Positions 1 to 8,037 of a DNA stretch of 42,061 nt are shown here, in pieces; the stretch's first letter is position 1; the number at the start of each line of letters is the position of its first letter. The translations under genes were made by a program, and so were the position numbers. The notes under the pieces were generated by a model. That model had not been told where the DNA came from. It worked only from the letters and a program-made list of their open reading frames with translations, and ran no database searches. Source of the DNA: an uncultured Flavobacteriaceae bacterium (lineage in GTDB: Bacteria > Bacteroidota > Bacteroidia > Flavobacteriales > Flavobacteriaceae); the NCBI GenBank assembly GCA_938010765.1, contig CALLVX010000026.1, positions 1-42,061 of the forward strand. Direction: 5' to 3'.

Positions 1-10
1 TTAATATGTA

Positions 11-1051
11 ATGAAAAAAGTAGTAACCTTCGGTGAGATTATGCTTCGCTTGGCCCCTCCAGGATTTTTAAGATTTTCACAAGCGAATAGTTTTGATGTC
101 GTATACGGGGGAGGCGAATCGAATGTAGCCGTCTCTTTGGCCAATTATGGAGTGCCTGTGGATTTCGTAACTCGTTTGCCTAAAAACGATATCGGGGATT
201 GCGCTCTAATGGAAATGCGCAAAAGAGGTGTGGGAACGGATCAAATTGTTTATGGTGGAGATCGTTTGGGAATTTACTTTCTTGAAACCGGAGCCGTAAG
301 CCGCGGGAGCAAGGTCGTTTATGACCGTGCACATTCCGCTATTGCGGAGATCGAACCGGGAATGGTCGATTGGAAAACTGTTTTTAAAGATGCCGGTTGG
401 TTCCACTGGACAGGCATTACCCCGGCCATTTCCCAAGGCGCCGCTGATGCCTGCTTAGAAGCGGTAAAAGTGGCCAGCGATATGGGAATCACTATTTCAA
501 CCGATTTGAATTATCGCGCCAAATTATGGAACTATGATGGGGATCGAGAAGCTATAATGACCGAACTTACATCCTATTGTGACATCATTCTGGGAAATGA
601 GGAGGATGCCGAAAAACACTTTGAAATTAAACCGGAAGGGTTGGATATTACCACGCAAGGAGAACATGTCAAAGCAGAGGCTTTTTTATCTGTTTGCACA
701 CAGATGATGAAGAAATTTCCAAAGGCGAAAAAAGTGATCACCACCCTACGTGGTTCTATTTCTGCGTCTCATAATACATGGGCAGGCGTGCTGTATGATG
801 GTGAAACCATGTTTAAATCTCCCGAGTATCAAATTACTGACATTGTCGACCGTGTAGGAGGGGGCGATTCATTCATGGGCGGATTGATCTATGGTTTGTT
901 GCAATACCCCGATGACGATCAAAATGCATTGAATTTCGCGGTGGCAGCCTCTTGCTTAAAACATACGATAAAAGGGGATGCCAACTTGGTGACGGTCTCC
1001 GAGGTCGAAAAATTAATGGGCGGTGATGCCTCGGGAAGAGTAGCACGATAA
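11..1051 (+). CDS. kdgK: 2-keto-3-deoxygluconate kinase (PfkB family)
   Basis: A 346-residue cytoplasmic sugar kinase that should phosphorylate 2-keto-3-deoxygluconate (KDG) to KDPG with ATP. The PfkB/ribokinase fold shows in the N-terminal GGGESNVAVSLA motif (residues 33-44), which contacts substrate, and in the C-terminal DRVGGGDSF motif (280-288), whose Asp286 is the expected catalytic base. The length is normal for KDG kinases. The ATG at position 11 is the first start in frame and the protein begins directly with the beta-strand KVVTFGEI, so little is missing. The next gene encodes KDPG aldolase, which uses the product, and this is the main reason to prefer KDG over another sugar. Uronate-degrading marine Bacteroidota use this pair for alginate or pectin monomers. 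An alternative is a fructokinase-like PfkB member, less likely in this context. Confidence 0.9.
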   Translation: MKKVVTFGEIMLRLAPPGFLRFSQANSFDVVYGGGESNVAVSLANYGVPVDFVTRLPKNDIGDCALMEMRKRGVGTDQIVYGGDRLGIYFLETGAVSRGSKVVYDRAHSAIAEIEPGMVDWKTVFKDAGWFHWTGITPAISQGAADACLEAVKVASDMGITISTDLNYRAKLWNYDGDREAIMTELTSYCDIILGNEEDAEKHFEIKPEGLDITTQGEHVKAEAFLSVCTQMMKKFPKAKKVITTLRGSISASHNTWAGVLYDGETMFKSPEYQITDIVDRVGGGDSFMGGLIYGLLQYPDDDQNALNFAVAASCLKHTIKGDANLVTVSEVEKLMGGDASGRVAR

Positions 1052-1068
1052 GCCTATATTTGAGTACA

Positions 1069-1118
1069 GGTTACCAATAGGGAGTCGGCGATGCCTTGCC
1101 TATTGTCTATTGGTAACC
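1069..1118. repeat. Perfect 12-bp inverted repeat between kdgK and eda
   Basis: Left arm GGTTACCAATAG (1069-1080) and right arm CTATTGGTAACC (1107-1118) are exact reverse complements around a 26-nt loop. Part of the left arm plus the next G (CAATAGG) can instead pair with CCTATTG at 1099-1105, giving a shorter competing hairpin. No U-tract follows the right arm, so it is not a plain intrinsic terminator. It lies 22 nt before the chosen eda start and could tune expression or RNA stability between kdgK and eda. Confidence 0.6.
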
Positions 1119-1139
1119 ATAACTAATAATCTATATAGA

Positions 1140-1808
1140 ATGGCGCAATACACTAGAATAGAAGTTGCTACCGTTATGAAAGAAACGGGGATGGTACCGT
1201 TGTTTTATCACCCGGATGTCGATTTAGGAAAAAAGGTGCTAAAGGCCTGCTACGATGGTGGTGCCCGCCTCCTTGAGTTTACGGCCCGTGGGGATTTTTC
1301 CTTTGAAGTATTTTCTGAATTGAGTAAGTATGCATTGGCTGAACTTCCGGGAATGATTATGGGAGTAGGTTCTGTCACCGATGCTGGCTCGGCTTCCCTT
1401 TTTATGCAAATGGGCGCTAACTTTATCGTGACCCCTTCCCTTAGAGAAGACATTGCCATCGTCTGCAATCGCAGAAAAGTACTTTGGTCCCCTGGATGTG
1501 GTACACTTACAGAGATTAACAAAGCCGAAGAGATGGGGTGTGAAATCGTTAAGTTATTTCCAGGTGCTACCTACGGTCCGGGATTTGTCAAAGCGATCAA
1601 GGGCCCTCAACCATGGACCAGTGTAATGCCGACCGGAGGGGTAAGCACTGAAGAATCAAATCTTAAAGGATGGTTCGATGCTGGGGTTACCTGCGTTGGT
1701 ATGGGATCAAAATTGATTAGTAAGGAATTGTTGGCCCAAAAAGATTTTAAGGGCCTGGAGAACAAAGTAAAAATTACTTTGGATATCATCAACAAGCTTA
1801 GAAGCTAG
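1140..1808 (+). CDS. eda: KDPG / 4-hydroxy-2-oxoglutarate aldolase
   Basis: A 222-residue class I aldolase that should split 2-keto-3-deoxy-6-phosphogluconate into pyruvate and glyceraldehyde-3-phosphate. Lys138 in the EIVKLFPG motif is the expected Schiff-base lysine and Glu46 in LLEFTARG the expected catalytic acid/base. The PTGGVS phosphate-binding loop is at about 164-169. The frame stays open ten codons upstream to a GTG-like start, but the ATG at 1140 gives the family's usual N-terminus and lies downstream of an inverted repeat, so I chose it. The gene follows kdgK by 88 nt and precedes a transporter gene by 4 nt, so the three are likely one operon completing uronate catabolism. Confidence 0.9.
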   Translation: MAQYTRIEVATVMKETGMVPLFYHPDVDLGKKVLKACYDGGARLLEFTARGDFSFEVFSELSKYALAELPGMIMGVGSVTDAGSASLFMQMGANFIVTPSLREDIAIVCNRRKVLWSPGCGTLTEINKAEEMGCEIVKLFPGATYGPGFVKAIKGPQPWTSVMPTGGVSTEESNLKGWFDAGVTCVGMGSKLISKELLAQKDFKGLENKVKITLDIINKLRS

Positions 1809-1812
1809 GGCA

Positions 1813-3087
1813 ATGGAAAAGCCTATAGTGAATCGGTCTTTTTTAAAAAGAACGATTGCATTGGTTCTTGCTTTCGGTCCCGGCATTTTTGCCATTGGCT
1901 ACACCATAGGAACGGGTAGTATTACTTCGATGATTGTAGCGGGCAGTACCTACGGTATGCAATTACTTTGGGTGTTGTTGTTGAGTTGTATCTTTTCAGG
2001 AATCTTAATGTTCGCCTATGGTAATTATGCCCTGATAACGGGTGAAACTGCGCTATACGCCTTTAAAAAACACCTCAAGTGGGGTAAGCTGATAGCGATT
2101 CTTATTATTGCCGGTATATCCTTCGGACAATGGAATTCCCTTATGGGTATATTGGGTATTTCTTCCAATATTATCTACGAAATATTTTTAATCTATTTTC
2201 CTGATTTGGCAGGCAACCAGTATGCGGCAGTGCTAACAATCGCTATCGTGGTTATTGTCGTTTTCTATGGCTTCTTGATGGTAGGGAAGTATGCTTTTTT
2301 TGAAAAAATATTGGTCGTATTCGTCACCATTATGGGGCTTTCATTTTTGATTTCCCTTTTTATGGTTTACCCGTTGCCTATTGAAGTTCTCCAGGGGCTG
2401 GTGCCATCTATTCCCCAAGTAGAAGGGGGTAAAATGATGGTCGCCGCTTTTGTAGGGACCACTATGGCCGCAGCGACCTTTTTATCGAGGCCTCTTTTTG
2501 TAAAGGGCAAAGGATGGACTATCAAGAATTTAAAACAACAAAAAAGAGATGCAATTATAGCTGCATGTCTTGTATTTGTTATCAGCGGAGCGGTAATGGC
2601 AGTGGCAAGCGGGGCCTTGTTTCATCAAGGGCAACCGGTTACCAAAGTTTTGGATATGGTAAACACCTTAGAGCCCGTTGCCGGGAAATTTGCCTTAACG
2701 CTTTTCTTTTTTGGAACCTTAAGTGCGGGATTGTCCTCGATTTTCCCCTGCCTCTTAATCGCTCCCATACTATTGGCCGACTACCAGTCGGGAAAGCTGG
2801 ATACAAATTCAAAACAATTTAAAATTGTTACCGCGATTGCCTGTTTGTTCGCACTAATTGTCCCTATATTCGGTGCGAATCCTATTGAGATGCAGATTGT
2901 ATCACAAGTATTCAATGTCTTTGTTTTGCCCTTGGTTATTTTTGGGATAATTCTTTTGATTGCCAATGAAAAAATAATGAAAGAGTATAAAGCTGGCATG
3001 TGGCTGCAACTAGGATTGTGGGCAGCACTCTTTTTTGCATGTGTTATTTCTTATAATGGCGTGGTCGCTTTGTTCGATTATTTTTAA
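1813..3087 (+). CDS. Nramp-fold membrane transporter without canonical metal-site residues
   Basis: A 424-residue inner-membrane protein with about eleven hydrophobic segments. The first helix (GPGIFAIGYTIGTGSITS, about 22-39) and the following AGSTYGMQLLW align by eye with the N-terminus of Nramp/MntH transporters. The DPGN metal-binding motif of helix 1 is replaced by GTGS (33-36), and the helix 6 Met-Pro-His motif by three alanines (219-221, in GTTMAAATFLSRP). Both metal-coordinating elements are therefore missing, so manganese or iron transport is doubtful. It starts 4 nt after eda, in operon with kdgK and eda, so an organic substrate such as a uronate or its derivative is possible, but that is inference. 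Databases would probably label it an Nramp divalent metal transporter. Confidence 0.7.
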   Translation: MEKPIVNRSFLKRTIALVLAFGPGIFAIGYTIGTGSITSMIVAGSTYGMQLLWVLLLSCIFSGILMFAYGNYALITGETALYAFKKHLKWGKLIAILIIAGISFGQWNSLMGILGISSNIIYEIFLIYFPDLAGNQYAAVLTIAIVVIVVFYGFLMVGKYAFFEKILVVFVTIMGLSFLISLFMVYPLPIEVLQGLVPSIPQVEGGKMMVAAFVGTTMAAATFLSRPLFVKGKGWTIKNLKQQKRDAIIAACLVFVISGAVMAVASGALFHQGQPVTKVLDMVNTLEPVAGKFALTLFFFGTLSAGLSSIFPCLLIAPILLADYQSGKLDTNSKQFKIVTAIACLFALIVPIFGANPIEMQIVSQVFNVFVLPLVIFGIILLIANEKIMKEYKAGMWLQLGLWAALFFACVISYNGVVALFDYF

Positions 3088-3156
3088 GCAGGATCCGTAG
3101 GTCATTGTATTAAGCCTTATAAAATTCGTAAAAAACCTAAACAAACGTTTCTCACA

Positions 3157-4038
3157 TCAATGCGCATCGAAAAGCAAGGGGAAAAACTTCCCTTCCATTT
3201 TTTTTCCTTTTGCGATAGGTGGTACCCCCTTTAACAGTTCGTCATCGGTATTACTAACAGTACCGTCGGCGAAAACATTCAGTACAAAAGCCCTGCGGCT
3301 CATTTCTGATTTGTTTTCATAGGAACCATGTACCATTAAAGGATGATGAAACGTGGCAAAGCCCTTTTTTAAGGCTATGGGAACCGGCTTAAATGCGGCT
3401 TGTTGTTCTTTTGTCAGGTATTTCATAAGTCCGTTCATATCTCCTGCCAACGAGGGAGCATCTAACAAGCCCCATTTGTGACTTTTTGGGACATAGTATA
3501 AACAACCGTTTTCTTTGGTGGCATCATCAAGACCTGTCCAGCACGTTAGGTGTTGCATGGCAATGGTGCGTGTCCAATAGGAGTAGTCTTGATGCCAAGC
3601 TACGACCCCACCATGCTTCGCAGGTTTATAGAACAATTGGTCGTGCCAGAACCGAACCGCTTTACCTTCGAGGAGCTGATGTGCCGCCATTACAAAAGCG
3701 GGGTTCCACAATACATCATGAAAACCGTTTGTAATACGCCAATGCCCTAATGAATGAAACAGTACGGCATTGGGATTGTCCGATTCATTGCTGTGATACT
3801 CATAAAAAAGATGGTGTGCAGGGTGCTTCGGGTCTAGTACCTCTTCTAGCTCCTTTCGAAGTTGATCGATCTGGGTATCGTTCAATAATTGAATTCCTGA
3901 TACATATCCGTATTCGTGAAAATGGGCTACCTGCTGATCAGAAAGACGGTATGGATCCCATTCCTTTGCTGATTTTGGCCATTGAAACAAATCGGTCATT
4001 AAACGATGATAATCTGCGAGATCTTGAACTTTCTCCAT
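3157..4038 (-). CDS. Phytanoyl-CoA dioxygenase (PhyH) family protein
   Basis: A 293-residue cytoplasmic protein of the non-haem Fe(II)/2-oxoglutarate oxygenase superfamily. The iron triad is His149 and Asp151 (in AWHQDYSYW) with His237 (in LMVHGS). Arg249 in EMSRRAF is the likely 2-oxoglutarate ligand. The length is typical. The substrate cannot be read from sequence; bacterial PhyH proteins hydroxylate diverse small molecules. It converges with the Nramp-like gene and lies 114 nt downstream of the SCO gene's end on the same strand, with an exact Bacteroidota -7 element 28 nt before its start, suggesting its own promoter. It is clearly different from the second PhyH protein at 18880. Confidence 0.8.
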   Translation of the reverse strand: MEKVQDLADYHRLMTDLFQWPKSAKEWDPYRLSDQQVAHFHEYGYVSGIQLLNDTQIDQLRKELEEVLDPKHPAHHLFYEYHSNESDNPNAVLFHSLGHWRITNGFHDVLWNPAFVMAAHQLLEGKAVRFWHDQLFYKPAKHGGVVAWHQDYSYWTRTIAMQHLTCWTGLDDATKENGCLYYVPKSHKWGLLDAPSLAGDMNGLMKYLTKEQQAAFKPVPIALKKGFATFHHPLMVHGSYENKSEMSRRAFVLNVFADGTVSNTDDELLKGVPPIAKGKKMEGKFFPLLFDAH

Positions 4039-4065
4039 ATGCCCAAATTTTAAGGTTTTCTACCT

Positions 4066-4073
4066 CAAACTTA
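4066..4073 (-). promoter_or_regulatory. Candidate -7 promoter element for the PhyH gene
   Basis: Read on the - strand this is TAAGTTTG, an exact match to the Bacteroidota sigma-ABfrA -7 consensus TAnnTTTG, 28 nt before the ATG at 4038. I could not find a convincing -33 TTG at the usual spacing, so support is only partial. Confidence 0.3.
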
Positions 4074-4152
4074 ATGATTCTAACCGATTTGTGGAGAACC
4101 TATTTATTCAATAAGTCCTTGAAAATATCCGTACGAGGGCAAGTGGAGCAGA

Positions 4153-4845
4153 TTAGGACTCTTCCTGAAGTGCTTTGATGTCAATAATCAACTGATTGAT
4201 CGAGGCACGGTTCAACCCATTGTAGATGCCTCTTATATGCTTGTTCTTGTCTACCAGCAAGAAGTTCTCGGTATGAAGAAAATCATTTGGGTCTTTTGGT
4301 ATTCCCAGATCATTTTCCACGAAATAGTGCTTTCTTCCCAACTCATAGATGGCCATCCTGTCACCAGTGACCAAATGCCATTTATAATCTAATACCCCAT
4401 GATTGTTGGCATAGTTCTTAAGAACGGATACGGAATCTATGGAGGGAGTGACCGAATGTGATAGCAGCATCACCTCCGGGTCATTTTTAAAAGCCGCTTG
4501 TACCTTGCCCATGTTTCCGGTCATTTTTGTGCAAATTCCAGGGCAACTTGTAAAAAAGAAATCAGCAATGTATATTTTGTTATCAAAGGTTTTTTGTGAG
4601 ATGGTATCACCGAGTTGATTGATGAGTTGAAAATCAGGGATTTTATGAAAGTTCTTCTCCTCAATGCTATTGGGGGTCAACCAATGGGGCGTAAATGATT
4701 CCTCGTTATAGTAGGGCAAATAGGTTACTCTACTACTTTCTTCTGGCTCATGTACCTTTTTTGCTTCCTGCTTACAACCGATCAAAACCAGGAATAGGGA
4801 ACCTAAGCCCAAGGCGATTATTTTATTCTCTAGTAACGACTTCAT
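4153..4845 (-). CDS. SCO1/SenC family copper-chaperone-like lipoprotein
   Basis: A 230-residue exported lipoprotein: hydrophobic segment 9-22 then lipobox LIGC with Cys24. The thioredoxin-like core carries the SCO copper site: Cys101 and Cys105 in TSCPGICTKM, and His191 in FLHTENF. Family members deliver copper to, or reduce, the CuA site of cytochrome c oxidase, but many bacterial members serve other copper or redox roles. Its start overlaps the end of the upstream MORN-repeat gene by 23 nt, so the two are probably translationally coupled. The upstream YHYH protein gene belongs to the same run. No cytochrome oxidase gene is in the window, so a dedicated oxidase partner is not supported here. 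Confidence 0.87.
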   Translation of the reverse strand: MKSLLENKIIALGLGSLFLVLIGCKQEAKKVHEPEESSRVTYLPYYNEESFTPHWLTPNSIEEKNFHKIPDFQLINQLGDTISQKTFDNKIYIADFFFTSCPGICTKMTGNMGKVQAAFKNDPEVMLLSHSVTPSIDSVSVLKNYANNHGVLDYKWHLVTGDRMAIYELGRKHYFVENDLGIPKDPNDFLHTENFLLVDKNKHIRGIYNGLNRASINQLIIDIKALQEES

Positions 4846-5428
4846 CTTCTAATTTATAACATGAATTAGCTCTTTTCATTCCAAAAATACGACCGTTTTT
4901 GGCTTCGTAATTAACGTAAAGTTTGCCATTTTGCAACCATGCCTTTTGCAAACCTTCTTCTTCACCATTGACCAGCTGTCGTTCTTTTGCCAGTTGCCCT
5001 GTGGAAAACCACTTTTTTTCAAGACCGTTGAGGAGTCCGTTACGGTAGGTAGCGACGGAGGCCAAGACCCCATTTCCCCACCAGCTCTTGTAGCTGCCCA
5101 CCAGCCGGTTTTGTTTGTAGTGCGATTCGATCCTGAGTTGTCCATTTTTGTGCCACTTTTTGGCAATGCCCTCTCTTTTTCCTTGATAAAAACCCACTCG
5201 CTCGGCCAGGGTGTCATTTCTATGATGTTTGACAGCATACCCATTAAAAGGTTTGTTTTTATAGTACCAGCTACCTTCTATCTGATTCAAGGTCAACCCA
5301 GTCTTAGGCACCTCAAGCGTATCGATTGTGATGACAGCCGCTACCCGAGATTTCTCGACCACCTTGACTTCCTTGCAATTAACAAGACAAAAAAAGACCG
5401 ATAACAGTAGGTGTAATGCTTTCATCAT
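4823..5428 (-). CDS. MORN-repeat (YwqK-like) lipoprotein
   Basis: A 201-residue protein with a short hydrophobic signal and a lipobox-like VNC ending at Cys18, so probably a periplasm-facing lipoprotein. From about residue 55 to 180 it has repeated units of the form G-x-x-x-x-W-x-x-N/T-G-x-L (for example KKWHKNGQLRIES and KKWFSTGQLAKER), the MORN-variant repeats found in proteins annotated as YwqK-family antitoxins. That label comes from homology; no toxin gene is nearby. The start may be either of two adjacent ATGs (5428 or 5425). It begins 3 nt after the YHYH gene and overlaps the SCO gene by 23 nt, so all three are likely co-expressed. Confidence 0.8.
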   Translation of the reverse strand: MMKALHLLLSVFFCLVNCKEVKVVEKSRVAAVITIDTLEVPKTGLTLNQIEGSWYYKNKPFNGYAVKHHRNDTLAERVGFYQGKREGIAKKWHKNGQLRIESHYKQNRLVGSYKSWWGNGVLASVATYRNGLLNGLEKKWFSTGQLAKERQLVNGEEEGLQKAWLQNGKLYVNYEAKNGRIFGMKRANSCYKLEDEVVTRE

Positions 5429-5431
5429 TTT

Positions 5432-6211
5432 TTAATAGCCTTGAAAGGGACCCGCAAAAGCGATGTAGGAGCCCGTCGTAGAATAGATTTCATTAATTAT
5501 GTGATAATGATACTCCTCTTCGCCATTGGTATATTGTGTAATGGAGGTATGACCACCAGAACTGTCTAGGTCGGTAGGGTAGGTGCCTGTAGCATGGCAC
5601 TTTCTTCCATATAGAAAAACCCCGTCCAACAATATGCCTACTAAATTTTCATCGTCATCGGTAAACGCTTTTGGCTCTAAATGATAATGATATACCCCCG
5701 GACCAATATGGGCTCCTGTCCAATCCAAACTACCTGCAGCTTGATCCAGATCTCCACCACCTTCTTGATCATTGAAAATCGCGGAACCGCTAACGGCAAT
5801 ACCAATAGTTCCCAACTGAGTGGCTACGGTACTTCCGGTTAAATCCGGAATGGCATCAACCCGCATGGTCGCCTCGTTATTGTTGCTAGATATAATGCTG
5901 GGGGTACGCCTCACATCGGGCTCGTCTCGATACCCATCATTGCCTTCTCCCCAATAAACCGTTTCATGGTCTGGTAGTCCCGTAGTCTCGATTACTATTT
6001 CCGAACCGTCTAGATAAATAGTGGTAGCCTCCGTATTGAATGCTTCAAATGCTGCATGTAGTTCTGTTAACACGGGGTCGTCATCTGTGCCTCCCGTATT
6101 GTCGGTGATACCTTCGTTATCATCATTACTGCACGCAATGATGGCGAATATCATTAAACATACGCATGCCATGAGCGAAAAATTTGTGGTACTTTTTATG
6201 ATTGTTTTCAT
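5432..6211 (-). CDS. YHYH domain lipoprotein
   Basis: A 259-residue exported lipoprotein: MKTIIKS, a hydrophobic stretch, then lipobox IIAC with Cys27, followed by an acidic, Gly/Asp/Thr-rich linker. The C-terminal half has two YHYH motifs (in GVYHYHLEP and EEYHYHIIN), which define the YHYH domain family, and a single Cys-His pair in RKCHATGTYP. Histidine clusters of this kind suggest metal binding, but the family has no established reaction. The frame is open 19 codons further upstream, but that extension is charged and would bury the signal peptide, so I chose the ATG at 6211. It is the first gene of the YHYH - MORN - SCO run. Confidence 0.8.
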   Translation of the reverse strand: MKTIIKSTTNFSLMACVCLMIFAIIACSNDDNEGITDNTGGTDDDPVLTELHAAFEAFNTEATTIYLDGSEIVIETTGLPDHETVYWGEGNDGYRDEPDVRRTPSIISSNNNEATMRVDAIPDLTGSTVATQLGTIGIAVSGSAIFNDQEGGGDLDQAAGSLDWTGAHIGPGVYHYHLEPKAFTDDDENLVGILLDGVFLYGRKCHATGTYPTDLDSSGGHTSITQYTNGEEEYHYHIINEIYSTTGSYIAFAGPFQGY

Positions 6212-6378
6212 ATTTTTCTTTTTAGCTTTTTTAAAAATTGAACGATTATCCAGCAGGTTGCAAGACACTAATGATAGATCAAGAATCGATACTAAAAACT
6301 ATTTGTACATGGGTTTAGGTTTTCATCGCTGCGTTGCATAAGTATGGGATAGGATATTCGGTTTTCGCAGTAACTTCT

Positions 6379-6678
6379 TTATTCCCTGTTTTTGGATTTT
6401 CGCCGCTTTGGTTTAGGAGCCTCTTCTATTTCTTTCTTGGAAAGAAACCCGTCTTCATCCGTATCTATTTTTGCGAAGTCTCTTTTTAGGGGCCCTTTTA
6501 CTTCTTCTTTGGAAAGAAGGCCATCTTCATTTGCGTCCATTTGTTTGAATAATTCCTCAACGGAAGGGCGTTCCCTGTCCTGGCGTTTGTTGTTATCGTT
6601 CTGGGCGTTCATTTTACAAGCACTAAACAGTGCGAATACCCCAATGACCATTCCTAATTGTATTGTTTTTTTGTTCAT
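6379..6678 (-). CDS. EF-hand calcium-binding lipoprotein
   Basis: A 99-residue exported protein with a signal ending in FSAC (Cys21). It has two EF-hand calcium loops: DANEDGLLSKEE (48-59) and DTDEDGFLSKKE (72-83), each with Asp/Asn at positions 1, 3 and 5, Gly at 6 and Glu at 12. The tail is strongly basic (KPKRRKSKNRE). The small size and complete loops suggest a calcium-binding or buffering role at the membrane; no enzymatic domain is present. It precedes the YHYH gene on the same strand with a 167-nt gap, so co-transcription is uncertain. Confidence 0.82.
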   Translation of the reverse strand: MNKKTIQLGMVIGVFALFSACKMNAQNDNNKRQDRERPSVEELFKQMDANEDGLLSKEEVKGPLKRDFAKIDTDEDGFLSKKEIEEAPKPKRRKSKNRE

Positions 6679-7014
6679 TTTACTTTTGTCTTTATGTTGC
6701 TATTATGACTGCGAATTTGAATAAAAGTTTGACACGAAATAGTAGATTTAAGCAGATATGTTGAAGTTTTAAGCCAATCATGCGATCGATCAAGTAAGGC
6801 TTTAAAGCCTATTTTGTTTAGAAGGGAATGCATTTCCAAGAAACTTGGGCATATACGATGGGTACAAGCCTGGCAAACGAGCAGCGAGGTAATTCAGTGA
6901 ACCGTCAAAAGTTTTAAGTGAATGTCTAGGTTTGGCCTGTCAGTCATCATATAGGGCTATAGTTTTGCAAAGTTTTAGCGGTTGCGACAGTTTTATTTTG
7001 TGTTTATTTGTGTC
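6679..7014. other. 336-nt divergent intergenic region
   Basis: This gap separates the EF-hand gene (leftward) from the LytS kinase gene (rightward), so it should hold promoters for both. It contains a 14-bp palindrome AGGCTTTAAAGCCT (6797-6810) and the candidate -7 element at 6960. I see no convincing small coding sequence or structured RNA. Confidence 0.5.
6960..6967 (+). promoter_or_regulatory. Candidate -7 promoter element for the LytS/LytTR operon
   Basis: TAGTTTTG matches TAnnTTTG exactly and lies 47 nt before the ATG at 7015. The nearest upstream TTG (6932-6934) is 25 nt away, somewhat longer than the usual spacing, so this is a weak call. Confidence 0.3.
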
Positions 7015-8037
7015 ATGAGCCAGACCAAGCGTTTCTTTTTTCAAATCATTTTATGGTTCGGGATATGGACGGTTATATGGATTCTTAATAACTCACACCT
7101 TTCATTCCTTGTAGAAAATGCCCCGGCCTTTATGGCCCAAGTATTCCTCTTGGCAACCTTGGTATACTATACCGCACCTGCTCTCTTATTCAAGAAGCGA
7201 TATATGTATTTTGTGGTTGTTTCTGTATTGGTGATTATTTTGGCGGCCTTCGTTTCCTCCCTCGATTATATGGCGCCAGACATGCATAGAGACCCACCGA
7301 TGCGGTTCAGAAAACCTCCTCAAGGGCGTATACCTTCCAGGCTTTTTATTCACTTCTTAATTCTAGCCCTATCGTATATTCTTGCTACTTTTTTAGAAAC
7401 CTTTGTTTTTGCACAAAAGAAAGAAGAAGAGACCATCAAAAACAAAAATGAAAAGCTACAAACGGAATTAAAGTTTTTAAAGTCGCAGATCAATCCGCAT
7501 TTTTTGTTCAATTCCTTGAACAATATTTACGCCTTATCGGTTATCGATTCTGGTAAAACACAAGAAAGCATTGCCTACCTTTCCGATATGTTGCGTTATG
7601 TATTGTACGAATGTGAACGGCCTTTGGTACCTTTGGAAAAAGAGCTTGCCTACATCGAAAATTATTTAAAGTTGTTTTCCCTGAAAAGCAGTGACCCCTA
7701 TCCCATAACCGTTGCATTGGAGATAGTCAGCAAAACCGTTTTAGTCGCCCCCATGCTATTCATCCCTTTTATAGAAAATGCGTTGAAGCACAGTAATATC
7801 GAAAAAAGGGGGCATTCGTATATAGCCGTCAAAATTAAATCTGATGAAACAAAGATTCATTTTGAAATTGAGAATAGCTTGCCAAAGACAGCATATGTGA
7901 AAGATGCGGTGGGAGGTATCGGCATTGAAAATGTGGAAAGAAGACTTTTGATTCAATACCCCGGTAGGCATAAGTTGGTTATTAACCAAACCGCTAAAAG
8001 CTATAAGGTAAATTTAAACATCGATTTACATGAATAA
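7015..8037 (+). CDS. LytS-type sensor histidine kinase
   Basis: A 340-residue inner-membrane kinase. Four hydrophobic segments (about 8-24, 38-56, 63-80 and 110-133) make a short membrane sensor, followed by a coiled linker and the His_kinase (PF06580-type) domain. QINPHFLFNSLNN at 158-170 carries the phospho-acceptor His162. The ATPase part shows FIENALKHS (N-box) and GGIGIENVERRL (G-box). The frame is open to a TTG at 6982, but the ATG at 7015 begins just before the first membrane helix and is preferred. It overlaps the response-regulator gene by 8 nt, so the two form one operon and a cognate pair. The signal is unknown; the Pro/Arg-rich periplasmic loop has no recognisable ligand domain. 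Confidence 0.88.
   Translation: MSQTKRFFFQIILWFGIWTVIWILNNSHLSFLVENAPAFMAQVFLLATLVYYTAPALLFKKRYMYFVVVSVLVIILAAFVSSLDYMAPDMHRDPPMRFRKPPQGRIPSRLFIHFLILALSYILATFLETFVFAQKKEEETIKNKNEKLQTELKFLKSQINPHFLFNSLNNIYALSVIDSGKTQESIAYLSDMLRYVLYECERPLVPLEKELAYIENYLKLFSLKSSDPYPITVALEIVSKTVLVAPMLFIPFIENALKHSNIEKRGHSYIAVKIKSDETKIHFEIENSLPKTAYVKDAVGGIGIENVERRLLIQYPGRHKLVINQTAKSYKVNLNIDLHE

Noticed and set aside
3750-4178. 142-codon + strand frame across the PhyH gene
   Set aside because: It lies almost wholly antisense to a gene with clear catalytic motifs and shows no domain of its own.
4931-5404. 157-codon + strand frame opposite the MORN-repeat gene
   Set aside because: It is the antisense shadow of a repeat-coding gene; no start context or family motif supports it.
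4823-5428. A toxin-antitoxin system, from the YwqK-type repeats
   Set aside because: No toxin gene is adjacent and the protein is a lipoprotein in an operon with SCO and YHYH proteins; the antitoxin name is only a homology label.
6797-6810. AGGCTTTAAAGCCT palindrome as a terminator
   Set aside because: There is no gene ending just before it and no clear T-run; it may be chance or an operator.
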